From contig NC_084924.1 in NCBI RefSeq assembly GCF_958298935.1, positions 28,617,819 through 28,681,818 on the forward strand: a DNA stretch of 64,000 nucleotides. Direction: 5' to 3'. The notes below the pieces were generated by a model. The model made no database searches. It saw only the letters and a program-made list of their open reading frames with translations, and had not been told where the DNA came from. Both the position numbers and the translations under genes were made by a program. Numbering within the stretch: the first letter of the stretch is position 1; each line of letters begins with the position of its first letter. Positions 1-11,645 of the stretch are shown piece by piece. The stretch comes from Phragmites australis. Its lineage: Eukaryota > Streptophyta > Magnoliopsida > Poales > Poaceae.

Positions 1-305
1 ATATGTCTACAAGATCTAGCTAACATGTCCAGTGCAATATCTTGCTAGCTTGATGAAACTGCTATGTATAACTTTTCTCTAGTCTTTGTACGAAGATCCA
101 AGTGACTCTCCACCGGCTGAAGATGAATCATTATGTGCTAACTGACTTGCGTGGTTCTCGCCGAACTAGAAATACAAAATAAAGTATGTTAGTTTGCAAT
201 TAAGGTAGATGTTCATTCAAAAATATGATATGCAAAAAAGGTAAATTGTTTAGTTCTGAAAGATATGAAACATATAAGAATACGGAGACGAGTAAATTTG
301 CAATC

Positions 306-308
<3 letters not shown>

Positions 309-360
<52 letters not shown>

Positions 361-367
361 TAAATAA
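309..367. repeat. (TA)n microsatellite with (AATA)n tail
   Basis: An uninterrupted TA dinucleotide run of about 42 bp is followed by several AATA units. It gives rise to a spurious tyrosine/isoleucine-rich reading frame on the minus strand, which is not a gene. The rest of the first 560 bp is AT-rich sequence in which I recognise nothing. Confidence 0.95.
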
Positions 368-582
368 TATTCACATTTGTTAGCATGCCAGTCAAAAAGA
401 ACATCTTTAAAGTGCACATACCTCTCATAGAAATGATGGTACTTGAGACATGAAAACCTTTTCAGGAAACTTCTTTCGGAAAAATGATAACATAAATTTC
501 ATGAAACTATTTGCATCATTCCAATTACTAGAGCGAGTTCCAGGTTCAATGCGTGCAAGGGAGTTTTGAAATTTTACACCAT

Positions 583-1280
583 AGTAATTTGATGGAGTAA
601 TTGTTTGACCCATTCCCTTGACCCGACCATTGTGGTCCTTTCAACATCATGTTCAGTTATGTCATGACCCTGTACCTTTTTCTCGGTCAATATCATATAG
701 ACTTGGTCCTACATATTGTACAATTCAATTATTTGAATTAGTGAACTATTTTGGTTGTAAAAACAATTGATATACTACAGAAGTCGATAACATTTTTCCT
801 TAGTTATTGAGTGGATATGTGCGCCCTCCTTATTCTTATGACTTCCATCAAATAAAGTTGCCTGATCTACCTCTTCTCCATGAGCATTTTCCTACATTTA
901 TTAATTAGTTTATGATGATTCAACTGTAGGAAATAAAAATATTAGAACTAGAGAATTACGAATATTTTCTCTTTTTGGCAATATTTTTCCTCCCTAATGT
1001 GTGCGGGTGCTTAATATTTTTCACATTCTCTTGGTTCGTCCTGCTGAATTGCCTAATTAAATAGCATACCATTAACATGTGTTGACCAATGAATTTTTTT
1101 TTTCAAAATTCTAAGGAAATATTTTACCTTAGCCTCATCTTAGTACCAATAGGAAACAAGCGTAGCCCACTGAGATTCATCAACAGTTTCAGGAACAGTT
1201 TGTAGTACTCGTTCAATAGGTGAGTTAGGCTTGTAAAATATCGTTTTCAATTGCCGCTTGTACTTCTTCCACTTATTACT
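583..1280 (-). pseudogene. CACTA (En/Spm) Transposase_24-type remnant
   Basis: Read on the minus strand, three frames carry pieces typical of the plant Ptta/En/Spm (Transposase_24) family. A segment near 1275-1150 reads KWKKYKRQL, then a PETVDESQWATLVSYW-like stretch. Near 880-790 is a short ENAHGEEVDQATLFDGSHK-like stretch. Near 642-583 is the family's GRVKGMGQTITPSNYYG box. Family members have these blocks in this order in one protein; here stops and frameshifts separate them and the remainder is unrecognisable. No CACTA terminus is visible nearby. This is a decayed DNA-transposon gene, not a host gene. The assignment rests on motif order recognised by eye. Confidence 0.6.
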
Positions 1281-1289
1281 TAACTAGGT

Positions 1290-2040
1290 AAGAAGCTATT
1301 TCATTGCCTTATGGTTAGTGTCAAATTTGCTCTAGTTAACATATAAAATGTACAAAATGTTAAACGTTTTCAACCTCACTAATTCATCAAACGACAGTTT
1401 ATTTCTTGAGTTCCAGAACGGTACCTCTACTTCATGAATCAATTTCTGATGATATAAATGTTTGAAGGTGGCATTCATGCCATCTATACCACATAATAAA
1501 AATTCTTTGTACCGAGTTTGCTCTTTCTACCTTATTTACATTTTCGTATTTATATTTTTGCAATTTACCTTCCTAGAGTAGGTTGTGATCCTTTTTAATG
1601 ATAGAGTAGACACACTAGATAACACTATAGCATATTTACATAGAAATTGATATAGGTTTATCTTATGAAGGTTTTGGAACCAAATAGTGTTAAGTGTCAT
1701 AATTCAACCCCCTTAGAACGTCACCGATCCTTACAATATTATAAGCATTCTCCTCTAAATTTTCTAAACATTCTCCTCTATTTTTCTACATACTTATAAT
1801 ATCATACTCTAAATTAACCGAAGAATTTCTAAATGTCATATCCTAAACATACCGCGGAATTTCTACTCTACATTTTCTCTCTATTTTTTCCTATTTTAAT
1901 TTTCTGCTACCAAACTAGGTCTCTAAATTTCTACCAACATTTTCTAATCTAATTTCTACTGTAAATCTTCTAAAGTTTATACTCTAAATCTTCTAATCTA
2001 GTCTAAATTTTGTAAGTACATTTTCCTAGTGTTTTCTAAA
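1290..2040. other. AT-rich intergenic DNA, nothing recognised
   Basis: Low-complexity, AT-rich sequence with many short TTTTCTA/CTAAATTT-like pieces. No coding pattern, terminal repeat or structural RNA was seen. It may be non-coding sequence of the adjacent CACTA remnant. Confidence 0.5.
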
Positions 2041-2540
2041 TTGAACAAGTAAAAAGAAGAGAGAGAAAACTCACTATCGCTCCCGCGATTGCATGCGCTG
2101 CCGCTATCGTCCTATCGTAGAGCAGGCCACCACCGATCTCCCCACCGCTAGCCGAGCCTCCTGGCGCGCCACCTCTCTCCCTCCCCGCCGCCTTTGTCTC
2201 TCTCTCTCTCTCTCTCTCTCCTCCAAGCGTCTCTCCTCTGCGAATCGTGTCACCGCCACGCTCTGTGAGACTGAGCGTCGACTGGAAATGAGGAAGACGA
2301 AGAAGAAATAGCCATTCGGAGTGCCAACAGGCCTTGTGTGTCCCCCGATAGGTGCTACACGTCCTCCTGTCGGCACTCCAAGTGTCGACAAGCCTCCGCG
2401 ATGGGCTGAATACTGACATGGTGCCATGCTGGCCCTAGGTCCACTACCTATCGGTACCCAGTTTGCCAACAGAACTGGGGAGTGCTGACAGTCACCTATT
2501 TCTGCAAATTTTGGATTTTGGCTAATTTGTTTGCAATTTT
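2041..2540. repeat. GC-rich block with (CT)n tract and short inverted TE-like repeats
   Basis: A (TC)n run lies at 2197-2220. From about 2310 to 2500 there are several related short words in both orientations (GGAGTGCCAAC, GTCGGCACTCC, AGTGCTGACAG), as in the sub-terminal region of a CACTA-type element. No CACTA terminus was found, so the assignment is tentative. The overlapping reading frames on both strands are compositional and not supported as genes. Confidence 0.4.
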
Positions 2541-2592
2541 TCAATAAAATAATATTATTTAAAAAATCTTTGTTCTCAAATGCCTAAAAATA

Positions 2593-2752
2593 AAAGTACT
2601 CTCAGTCACTCATCCCTGTCCATTAGATCAACATCCAATAGCTCAATGCTCACATGTGTTATTTCTATAGGCAACTAAAAAATACACTAGACTTGTACTA
2701 ATTTTAGACCAAGAAATATGTAATTTCAGGTGACTGAGAGAGATAATACTTT
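2593..2752. mobile_element. Short MITE-like inverted repeat
   Basis: The left edge (AAAGTACTCTCAGTCAC) and the reverse complement of the right edge (AAAGTATTATCTCTCTCAGTCAC) match apart from a small indel. They enclose about 120 bp of AT-rich DNA. No clear target-site duplication was seen, so the superfamily is not assigned. Confidence 0.4.
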
Positions 2753-3009
2753 CAGGCGATTGAGGAAGAGACATTCCGTTAAAATATGTGTTAGACTGAA
2801 ACTGCATGTAACACTGGAAAATATTTTTTATGTCAAGATGGCTCCGTCATTTTAATATATTTTGGAAGAAATATCAGGAGTGCTGCAATTCATTCCTTGA
2901 AGAGGGATGGAAAAACTCCTTTTTGTTACAGATTAGTATAGCTGGGTTAGCTGGGTGGGTTAGCTGGGAGACTCGGGCACATATACACTGCACTACCCGA
3001 TAGCCCATG

Positions 3010-5951
3010 TTACAATTGTAGCCATGTTGGTCACTATGTGCGGGATTGCCCTTTCCCAAAGCCAAGAGCTATGGCAACTGGTCCAAGGCTTTCATAGTCA
3101 GCTCAACCCCTTCCCCAAGTTTCCATGGCTGTGCAAGTCCCCAAGCGCAGCCGAGTCAACTACACCACCATCGAGGAAGCTCACGAGGGTGTCAACGTAT
3201 TGATGGGTGTGTTGCTTGTGTAGTCTAATTCTATCATCGTTCCTGCAGTCATTCTTTTTTATTTTAGGGATTCTCACTCTTTCATAACGAGGAGTTATAC
3301 TCAGCGTCACGAGCTGAAAGTTAGCGCTACCCCTACACCTTATCTCTTAGAAGCACCTGAAGCCAGTATGTTTATTAATCAATATGTGTCCAATGCATCG
3401 ATGGTTATCGATGAGATATCCCTCTTTGCAAATTTATTGATAATTGAGTCCAAAAGGATAGACGTCATATTAGGGATGAATTGGTTTACCAAGAATAAGG
3501 CTATCATTGATTGTGCTTAGCGGACCATCACCCTTAATGGTCTGTCTAACATCGAATTCATTTGAAGCTTAAGGATGTCGATCCTTGTCTTTATGCCCTA
3601 AAGGTTGTCGCAATCATGGATCTCTAGAATGTTCCCATCGTGTGTGAGTTTTCTGATGTCTTCCCAGAAGAACTGTCAGAGATGCCACCCGACCAAGCAG
3701 TGGAATTCTCTATTGATCTTTTGCCCGGTACGACCCTGATTTCAAAGAGGTCTTATCGGATGTCGCCGAATGAATTAGCAGAACTGAAGAAGTATTTTCA
3801 GGAGTTGCTCTCAAAGGGTTTCATTTGTCCGAGCTCCTCACCCTAGTGATGCCCAACGCTCTTTGTGAAGAAGAAGAACCAAACTCTTTTTATGTGTGTT
3901 GATTACCGTCCGTTGAATGAAGTCACTGTCAAGAATAAGTATCTGATTCCTCGGATTGATATTCTATTTGATCAACTGATCGGTGCCCGAGTTTTCTCCA
4001 AGATTGACTTGAGGTTTGGGCTATTACCAAATAAAGGTCCGACCGGAGGATATTCCAAAGACGACTTTCTCTACCCATTACAAGCTTTATGAATTCCCCG
4101 TCATGTCCTTCGTCCTTAACAATGCACTGGTGTTCTTCAAGTACTTGATGAACATAGTTTTTATTGAGGAACTCAACAAGTTTGTCGTGGTTTTCATTGA
4201 TGGCATTCACATATACTCCAAGACCGAAGAAGAATATTCTGAGCATCTCCGTGTTGTTCTTGGCTAACTTCTATATCACCAACTCGATGCCAAGTTCAGC
4301 AAGTGTGAGTTCTGGCTTAAGGAAGTCACCTTTTTGGGTCATATATTGTTTGAGAACGGTGTTGCCGTTGATCTGAGCAAAGTACAAGAAATCCTCAATT
4401 GGGTTCAACCCAAGAATGTCACCGACATCTGGAGTTTTCTTAGACTTGTGGGTTATTACCGCTGGTTTATCGAGAACTCTCCAAGATTGCTAAGCCAATG
4501 ACTGAGCTATTAAAGCAAGAAAGTGTATTTGAGTGGTTAAGTGAATGTGAGTTAGCTTTCTAAACTTTTTGAAGAAACTGCTCATGACCGCTCCTGTTCT
4601 GGCTCAGCCTAAAGTGAACAAGGGTTTCAACATCTATGTGACGCTTCCCGCATGGGCCTCGGATGTGTCCTCATGCAAGAAGGTTAGGTTATTGCGTATG
4701 CCTCATGCCAGTTGAAGCGCCATGAGGAGAACTACCCAACCCATAACTTAGAGCTTGCAGTAGTTGTGCATGCTCAAAAAATTTGGTGCCACTAGCTGCT
4801 AGGAAATCTGTGTTGTATCTATACGAACCAGAAAAGTCTCATACATCTTTACTCAAGCTGATCTGAACATGAGACAGAGAATATGGCTTGAGATAATAAA
4901 AAACTATGATCTAGAAGTTCATTATCATCGCAAGGCGAATGTGGTCACCGATGCACTGAGTCGAAAGGCTAGATGCAATTGTCTTATGGTCAAGCCCGGA
5001 AATACCATACTTTGTGATGAATTCCAAATGCTTGAACTCAAATGGTTCCGGAGGGGTTTCTTGCAAACTTGGAGATCAAATCCACCCTCCAGGATGAGAG
5101 ATGACAAGGGTGTGGCCTGAATCTAAGAGAAAATGAAGGATGGCAAGGCCACATGTTTTTTCTGAAGATGATAATGGCATCCTATGGTTTTAGAAGAGGC
5201 TAGTGGTTCCGAAGGTTGAGGCATTAAGGAAGAAGATTCTAGATGAAGCTCATGACTCCTTGTTATCTATTCATCCGAGGAGTATCAAGATGTACCAAAA
5301 CCTCAAGCCAACATTCTAGTGGACTCACATGAAGCGAAAAATTACTCGATATGTTACTGAGTGTGATGTCTATCGAAGAGTGAATGCCGAGCACCTCAAG
5401 AGGGCCGATACGCTCCAGCCCTTGTCTATTCCCTCTTGGAAGTGGTAGGAGATCGGAATGGACTTCATTACCAGATTATCGAAGACCTCTCAAGGTTATG
5501 ACTCAATTTGGGTCATTATGGACCAGTTGACTAAGTCCGCTCATTTTTTTCCTGTCAAGACCATGCATTCGGTTAAGCAATATGCAGAGTTTTACCTCAC
5601 ATTTCTAGAAAAGTCTTCATGAAGCCATGGGAACTGAGCTCTTCCATAGCACTGCCTACCACCCTCAAACCGATGGTCAAACTGAGAGGGTGAACCAGGT
5701 TCTAGAAGATATGTTGCGAGCTTGTGCTTTCACATATGGGAAGAAGTGAGAAATTTGCTTTCCATTCACTGAGTTCTGCTACAAAAACAGTTATCAGTCG
5801 AGCATTAAAATGTCACCGTTTGAAGCTCTCTATGACCGAAGATGTTGAACACCGTTGATTTGGTCCGAATCCGGCGAAAGGGCTTTTCTAGGCCCGAATT
5901 CGGTCAAAGAGGCAGAAGAGCATATTCTAGCTATTCGCAAGTGTCTTCTCA
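3010..5951 (+). pseudogene. Ty3/gypsy chromovirus pol fragment, copy A
   Basis: Internal fragment of a Ty3/gypsy element with no LTRs. It begins at the gag zinc knuckle (about 3012-3055), followed by a protease-like segment (MNWF near 3477), reverse transcriptase (3640-4480; FVVVFIDGI for the YxDD region), an RNase H-type segment (4590-4990) and integrase (5450-5840; [14 protein letters not shown]). It aligns with copy B at a constant offset of 18,375 bp throughout. Disabling lesions are visible: the protease DSG motif reads YFR; tandem stops follow SSP near 3846; a one-base shift lies near 4013; a further frameshift and stops follow; and the integrase block expected to carry the second catalytic Asp is deleted near 5600. 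Homology to copy B stops near 5951, inside integrase. The fragment cannot encode a working polyprotein. Confidence 0.9.
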
Positions 5952-6176
5952 CAGCCAAGGTACTGAATTATGCTGCATCAATCATCTTCTACAGCTATCC
6001 AGCATTTTAGTCAAAGCTAACGGTTATATTTACTACTTTACCACTTTCACAGGAGGAGTCCTAAAGAAATAAAGTGATGGAACTGATCCAAGGGGCTGAT
6101 AGATCAAAGTGGATAATACATAGCAACCATAACATACAATGCTAGGTGAGATAGAAAGAATAACCAATAACTACAG

Positions 6177-6437
6177 TGATAATGGAATGAATCACACGAT
6201 CTTTGTTGATAGAATATTCAGAATTACAATTTACAAACATATAGCACTCAAGCCATCACGCAAAAGAGTGTGAACACGCCGTGCATGCATGAGAAGATGT
6301 AAAAGAGGGAAGCCAAAGAGATGCTCCTATAAACGGGTAGGAAGAGTGTGAATACACCATGCATGATGCATGCATGGGAAGATGTAAAAAAAGGAAAGTC
6401 AAAGAGATGCTCGTGTGAATGGGCAGGAAGTATAACA
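6177..6437 (-). repeat. 3' LTR of copia element 1, with internal tandem duplication
   Basis: 261 bp against 187 bp in the partner LTR. The extra length is an imperfect tandem duplication of an 80-odd-bp segment beginning AGAGTGTGAACACGCC and its diverged copy AGAGTGTGAATACACC. It arose after insertion or by template switching. Confidence 0.85.
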
Positions 6438-7900
6438 CTCCCCCGCAGTTGAGACGGGAGCTTGCCGAATGTTGAAACTGGAGCGAAACTCTTGCAAGAC
6501 CGAAGTGAGTAGCCCTTTGGTGAAGATGTCGACATACTGAGACGACGTCGGGACATGCATAACACGGACGTCACCGAGGCCGACGCGTTCGCGAACAAAG
6601 TGTAGGTCAATCTCCACATGCTTGGTACACTGATGCTGGACCAGGTTGCTGGAGAGATGGACCGTGTTGACATTGTCATAATAAACAACAGTGGCACGCT
6701 GAAGTGGACTGTGGAGCTCCATGAGCAACTAGCGCAACCAACAAGCCTCTGTAACACCATTGGCGACAGCGCGGTACTCAGCCTCAACGCTGGACCGGGA
6801 TATTGTATTCTGCCGTTTGGACGACCAAGAGATAAGATTGTCTTCGAGGAAGACCGCATAGCCAGAGGTGTACCTCTAAGTGTTAGGGCAACCAGCCCAA
6901 TTAGCATCGGTGTAGACAGTCAAAACAGTGGTGGAGGTGTGGTGAAGAGCAAGTCCATAATCAAGAATCCCCTAAAGGTATCTCAGAATGCGTTTCACCA
7001 AATTAAGATGAGGCTCACGAGGGTCGTTCATGAATAAGTAGACATGTTGTACGGCATAAGAGATATCCGAATGAGTAAAGGTCAAATATTGCATAGCACT
7101 TGCCAGACTGTGGTATTGAGTTAGGTCATCCACAGGAGCACCATCACCGGAGAGCTTGGCATGTGTGTCGACTGGGGTGCTGCAGGGCTTACATGCTAAG
7201 ATCCCTGCCTGCTCCAAGATATCTAGGATATACTGTCGCTGTGAGAGAAAAATAGCACCATCACAATGATTAACCATAATCCTTAAAAAATGATGAAGAG
7301 GTCTGAGGTCCTTCATCGCAAATTCCTGCTGAAGAGCCTTAATAGTGTGATGAAGAAGACTTAGAGATGAAGCTGTCAAGATAATATCGTTGACATATAG
7401 GAGCAGGTAGATAGTATCCGAAATGAATAAGGATGTGTTAGACTTGGCCTCCACAAAACCAAGAGACATGAGGTGGGAGGCAAATCGACTATACCATGCT
7501 CGAGGTGCCTGCTTGAGTCCATAGAGTGACTTATTCAATCGACACACATCATCAGGCCGAGCAGGATAAACAAAACCAGAGCGTTGCGCACAGTAAATTG
7601 TCTTAGAAAGCGTTCCATGTAGGAAGGCATTCTTCACATCAAGCTGATGAATTGGCTAGGCACGGGAGAGAGCCAATGTGAGAACTGTGTGGATATTAGT
7701 GAGCTTGACGACAGGACTGAAAGTTTCATCAAAGTCAATGCTGGGACATTGGGTGAAACCACGAAGAAGCTAACAAGCCTTGTAGCGATCAAGAGAACCA
7801 TCCGGCCGAAACTTGTGACGAAAGACCCATTTGCCAGCCGAAACTTGTGACGAAAGACCCATTTGCGCCTGGAGGTCGAGGAATGAGATCCCAAGTGTTG
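6400..7900 (-). pseudogene. Copia element 1 RT/RNase H remnant
   Basis: Minus-strand frames encode the copia reverse transcriptase ([17 protein letters not shown] near 7500) and RNase H (DLHFVRERVGLGDVRVMHV near 6610-6550), separated by frameshifts. The catalytic box reads YVND rather than the copia consensus YVDD, so one of the paired Asp residues needed for polymerisation is replaced. Numerous stops also break the frame. It would have encoded the replication enzymes of the element but is inactive. Confidence 0.9.
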
Positions 7901-8889
7901 TTTGCCTGGAGAGCCTCAAATTCTTCAATCATAGCAACGCGCTAATTAGGATTTGACAGAGCGACACAGTACGTCTTAGGAATCGGTGAGAGGGTTGAGG
8001 CATGAAGGTTCATGCGATTAACCGGGAAATGAAACTCGTTCTTGCCGCGAGTGTCTTGCCGCGAGTGACCATCTGGTGCTGGTTGGCCATCGGTGGAATG
8101 GAGATAGCAACTTCCTTGCCAGTTCGACTAGCAGCAACCCGAGTCATGGGGGCAGCCGAACCAGAAAGAGGGGCCGCGGGACTTGGCGCCTGATAGGAAA
8201 CAGGCATGACCTCCTGAGCAGGCGCAGGTACCTGTAGCTCATTCGACACAGGCGCCAAGGGTGGATCAGCGCCACCAGCTGGGCTGACATCCTGGGGCAT
8301 GGTACAATTGGCCCAAGCCGAGTTGGGCTGGCGCAAGCGTCCACTGGATGGGCTGGAGAAATATGAGTTCGGCCAACCAGGGGGGGAAACCAGGTGGGTG
8401 GCCAGGCTGTGTCCTGCTGGCAACAACCTGCGGCCAGAGGTCGGCAGGGGTAGCAGGAGAAAGACCTGCCTTGCCTGATACAGTAGTAGAAGCGCCCCCT
8501 GGTGTAGCGCTGGTGCTGCTAGCAATAGCCTATGATGGGAAACCAGCAGGGGTAGCAGCACTGTGTGAGGGACCTCCGAGTGTACCTGCACGGTTAGTAT
8601 AGAAGGGAGGCAAAATAGTGTTGAGCTCGGTCAAGAAATCAAAGTCGGATGAAGGTGGGGAAGACACCTTGGAGAAGGGAAAAGAGGACTCATCAAACAT
8701 GACGTGATGTGAGATAATGATGCGATTGGAAGAAAGGTTGAGACATCTATATCCTTTGTGATCCGAGGGATAGCCGAGAAAAACGCAGAGGGTGGACCGA
8801 GGTGACAGTTTATGGGGAGTAGTGGCGGAGAGGTTGGGGTAACACTTGCACCCGAAGACACGTAAATGAGAGTATGTGGGCTAGACACC

Positions 8890-11185
8890 ATGTAAAGCGA
8901 AATAGGGTTTATAAAAATGGAGTGTCTTTGTGGGGTGGCGATTGATGAGATAGGTGGCAGTGTTTAGTGCTTCTACCTAATAGGAGGGAGGCATGCTAGC
9001 TTGAAAGAGAAGGGAGCGAACAATATTGTTGATAGAACGAATGATGCACTCAGCCTTATCATTTTGTGGGGAGGTGTAGGGGCATGGGAGACGCAGTTGG
9101 ACACCAATAGTGAGGAAGAAGGAACGAGAAGAGGAGTTATCGAATTCCCGGTGCAGCCAAATTGCGTAAAGACATAGGAGAAAAAAATGCGACAAAGTAG
9201 AGAAAGTGTCAGATTTTAGTTGAAAAGGAAACGTCCAAAGAAAATGAGAGCAATTGTCAAGAATGACTAAGTAATACTGGCAACAGGAGAAGTCCAAAGA
9301 TCATAATGTATTATATCAAAATTCCGAACGGCTCTAGAGTTGGAGCTAGGAAACGGAAGATGCACATGACGACCAAGTTGACTTGCATGACAAAGGGAGT
9401 CTGATTTAGTACATGAGATGCCTGCAATGGAGGTGAGCTTAGAGAGGGCCTCATGACCAAGGTGACCCAAACACCGATGCCAGACAATAGAGGAAGGAGT
9501 GTTGGCGAGAAGTGCGTGTGAAGGAGGCGACGAAGCAAACAGGGGGTAGAGTTGGCCCGAACTATTGCACCTGATGATCACGTTGTTAGTTTGTAGATCC
9601 TTCACAGAGAGGCCATAGGGGTCAAATTCAACAGAACAATTGTTGTTAGTAGTGAATTGACGGACAGAAATGAGATTTTTAATAATATGTGGAGAGACAA
9701 GAACATGTCGTAAATGAAGAGGAGGTTGAGAGGCAGAAAAAGAACTAGAACCAATAGACGTAACGGGAAAGAGAGACTCGTTGCCAACGATGATGTTGGT
9801 TGGAGTAGAGGGGGTGCGTAGGGAGGAAACTTGAAGATTACTATTGGTGGAAGACATGTGTAAGGATGCTCCTGAATCCATGTACCATGCACCGCTCAGA
9901 GGTGGGGTGATGGTCATGGTATTGAACAAGTTAGCGAGCTCATGCTGGTCCCAGAAGCCATAGGTGCCAGTGTTGGGGGCAGGCACCATGGCCTCGGTTG
10001 ATTGTTGTTGAAGAGGGCCCGAGAACGGCACCGACTGTTGGGGAAAGCCAGCGAAGAAATCCTGCTGTTGTCCGGTGGGCGAATACGACCCAGCTTGGCC
10101 TCTCTTAGCGGGGCCCAAGCAGACCAACGGAGGGCGGCACCGGATCAGGCCACATATGGATGCTTCCAGTCCATGGATTATACAGAGAAGGCTAGGACTA
10201 GGCTGGGCCTCCAGGAGGAGAGCCTCCCAAGCGGGAGTTGCCAGGTGCAGAATTGGAGCCGGTGACCCCATTGTCGTGACGTCGATCATGTCGGTGGTTA
10301 TGATGAGAATTTGAGCCGCCACTGCCGTAGATGTACTGGTCGCTATTGATGGAGTTGGACTGGGCGCTGGGGTTGCCGAGCATACCGCCGCCTGTGTTGT
10401 GGCCAAACGAGGAGCCCTAGCGGTTGGCTCTAGGTTGGCCGAACTTGGAGCCCGAACCGGTGCTGGTAACAAAAGCTGTAGAAGGCGCGCCAGGCTTGCT
10501 CTGCATGGTGATTTCTTTGAGAAGAAGATCCGAGCGCACGTCGATGAAGGTGGGAAAGGGCCACTATTGCTTGAGGATCGAGGCCAGATGAGAGAACCTC
10601 TCATTTAAGCTACAAAGAACAGAGAGAGAACCTCTCATTTAAGCTGCAAAGAACAGAGAGCACGAGTGTTCGGTCGGCGACCGATTCACCCAAATCAGCG
10701 AGAGCGTCAGCCATTGCTTTGAGCCGACGGCAGTAGTCTGTCATAGAGAGATCCCCTTGGACAAAGTTTCAGAACTCGACGTCGAGGATGAGAGCGCGTG
10801 TCTCCTGGTTGCCGAGAAATTGCTGCTCAAGACGAAGCCACACCTCCCTAGCAGTGGTGTTAAGGACCATTATGATCTCAAGAAGTTCGGGAGAAACTAT
10901 GTTGTAGATCCACGAGTTCACGGTATAGTCCATGCGGTGCCACTCCTCATCATCTAGAACGTCGTCTGAGAGGACGTGGTCAGCAAGAGCGTACTTGCCG
11001 AGCGTGTTGAGGAAGAGGCCGTGCCAGTGGCTATAGTTGGTAGAGCCGGTGTCGAGGACAATGGGGACCATTGCACGGAAGTTTTGCACGATGATGACTT
11101 GTGCGTGTAGGGCTGCCATGGAGTTGGCAAGCACGAGGGCATGAACGGCCGCGGCCTCAGCGTCGAGGCAACGTTTCTCCTTCAA
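8890..11185 (-). pseudogene. Copia element 1 gag, protease and integrase remnant
   Basis: From 11185 leftward the minus strand encodes a gag N-terminal segment (NFRAMVPIVLDTGSTNYSHW). A long open stretch at 10604-9267 then carries the protease motif MDSGASLH, the GAG-pre-integrase histidine motif (WHRCLGHLGHEAL) and the start of integrase. The integrase core continues in another frame at 9297-8977 (SPQNDKAE near the catalytic Glu). Protease motif residues are kept, but frameshifts between gag, integrase and RT prevent expression of a polyprotein. The region 7900-8890 is the variable proline/alanine-rich link between integrase and RT. Confidence 0.88.
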
Positions 11186-11458
11186 GCGCGAGGCCTCGGT
11201 GCGCGCAGCCTCAGCGCGGCGTGCAGCCTAGGCGCGCGCATCTTTAGCGTGCTCAACCTCGGTCAGAACCATGACAATGAGTGGAAGAAAGACAAGGGAA
11301 GGGGCAAGAAAGCGTGCAGAGAGAGCACGACGGAGTGGAAAGTGGACGTCTCGTGCAGGAGAGCAACGAGACGGGGAAGAGGACCGGCGAACGAATGTTG
11401 CCGATGAATGTTTAGAAGGGCGGAAGCAAGGTCGCAGAAGCGAACCTATCTGATACCA

Positions 11459-11645
11459 TGATAGTGGAATGAATCACATGATCTTTGTTTATTGAATATT
11501 CAGAGTTACAACTTACAAATATATAACACTCAAACTATCACGCAAAAGAGTGTGAACACGCCGTACATGCATTCATGCATGCATGGGAAGATGTAAAAGA
11601 GGGAAGTCGAATAGATGCTCGTGTGAATAGGTAAGAAGTCTAACA
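11459..11645 (-). repeat. 5' LTR of copia element 1
   Basis: 187-bp LTR beginning TGATAGTGG and ending TCTAACA on the plus strand. It is flanked internally by the Met-tRNA-type primer-binding site at 11446-11458 and externally by the 5-bp duplication TACAT. Confidence 0.9.

Larger units (their letters stand above)
6177..11645 (-). mobile_element. Ty1/copia LTR retrotransposon 1, full-length, degenerate
   Basis: Complete but decayed copia element on the minus strand, with similar LTRs at 6177-6437 and 11459-11645 (TGAT...AACA). Flanking 5-mers TACAG and TACAT are a target-site duplication with one mismatch. Inside the right LTR, the minus strand reads TGGTATCAGATA, a primer-binding site matching initiator Met-tRNA. 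A purine-rich tract (GCGGGGGAG) abuts the left LTR. Coding order on the minus strand is gag, protease, integrase, RT, RNase H, the copia order. It sits exactly within the glycine-rich-loop exon of the kinase pseudogene. Confidence 0.93.

Noticed and set aside
213..613. Two minus-strand open frames of 60-71 codons
   Set aside because: The first is a translated (TA)n repeat; the second overlaps a Transposase_24-type remnant and is at most a fragment of it, not a gene.
9267..10604. A 445-codon frame considered as an independent host gene
   Set aside because: It contains the MDSGASLH protease and GAG-pre-integrase motifs and lies within paired LTRs, so it is part of copia element 1.
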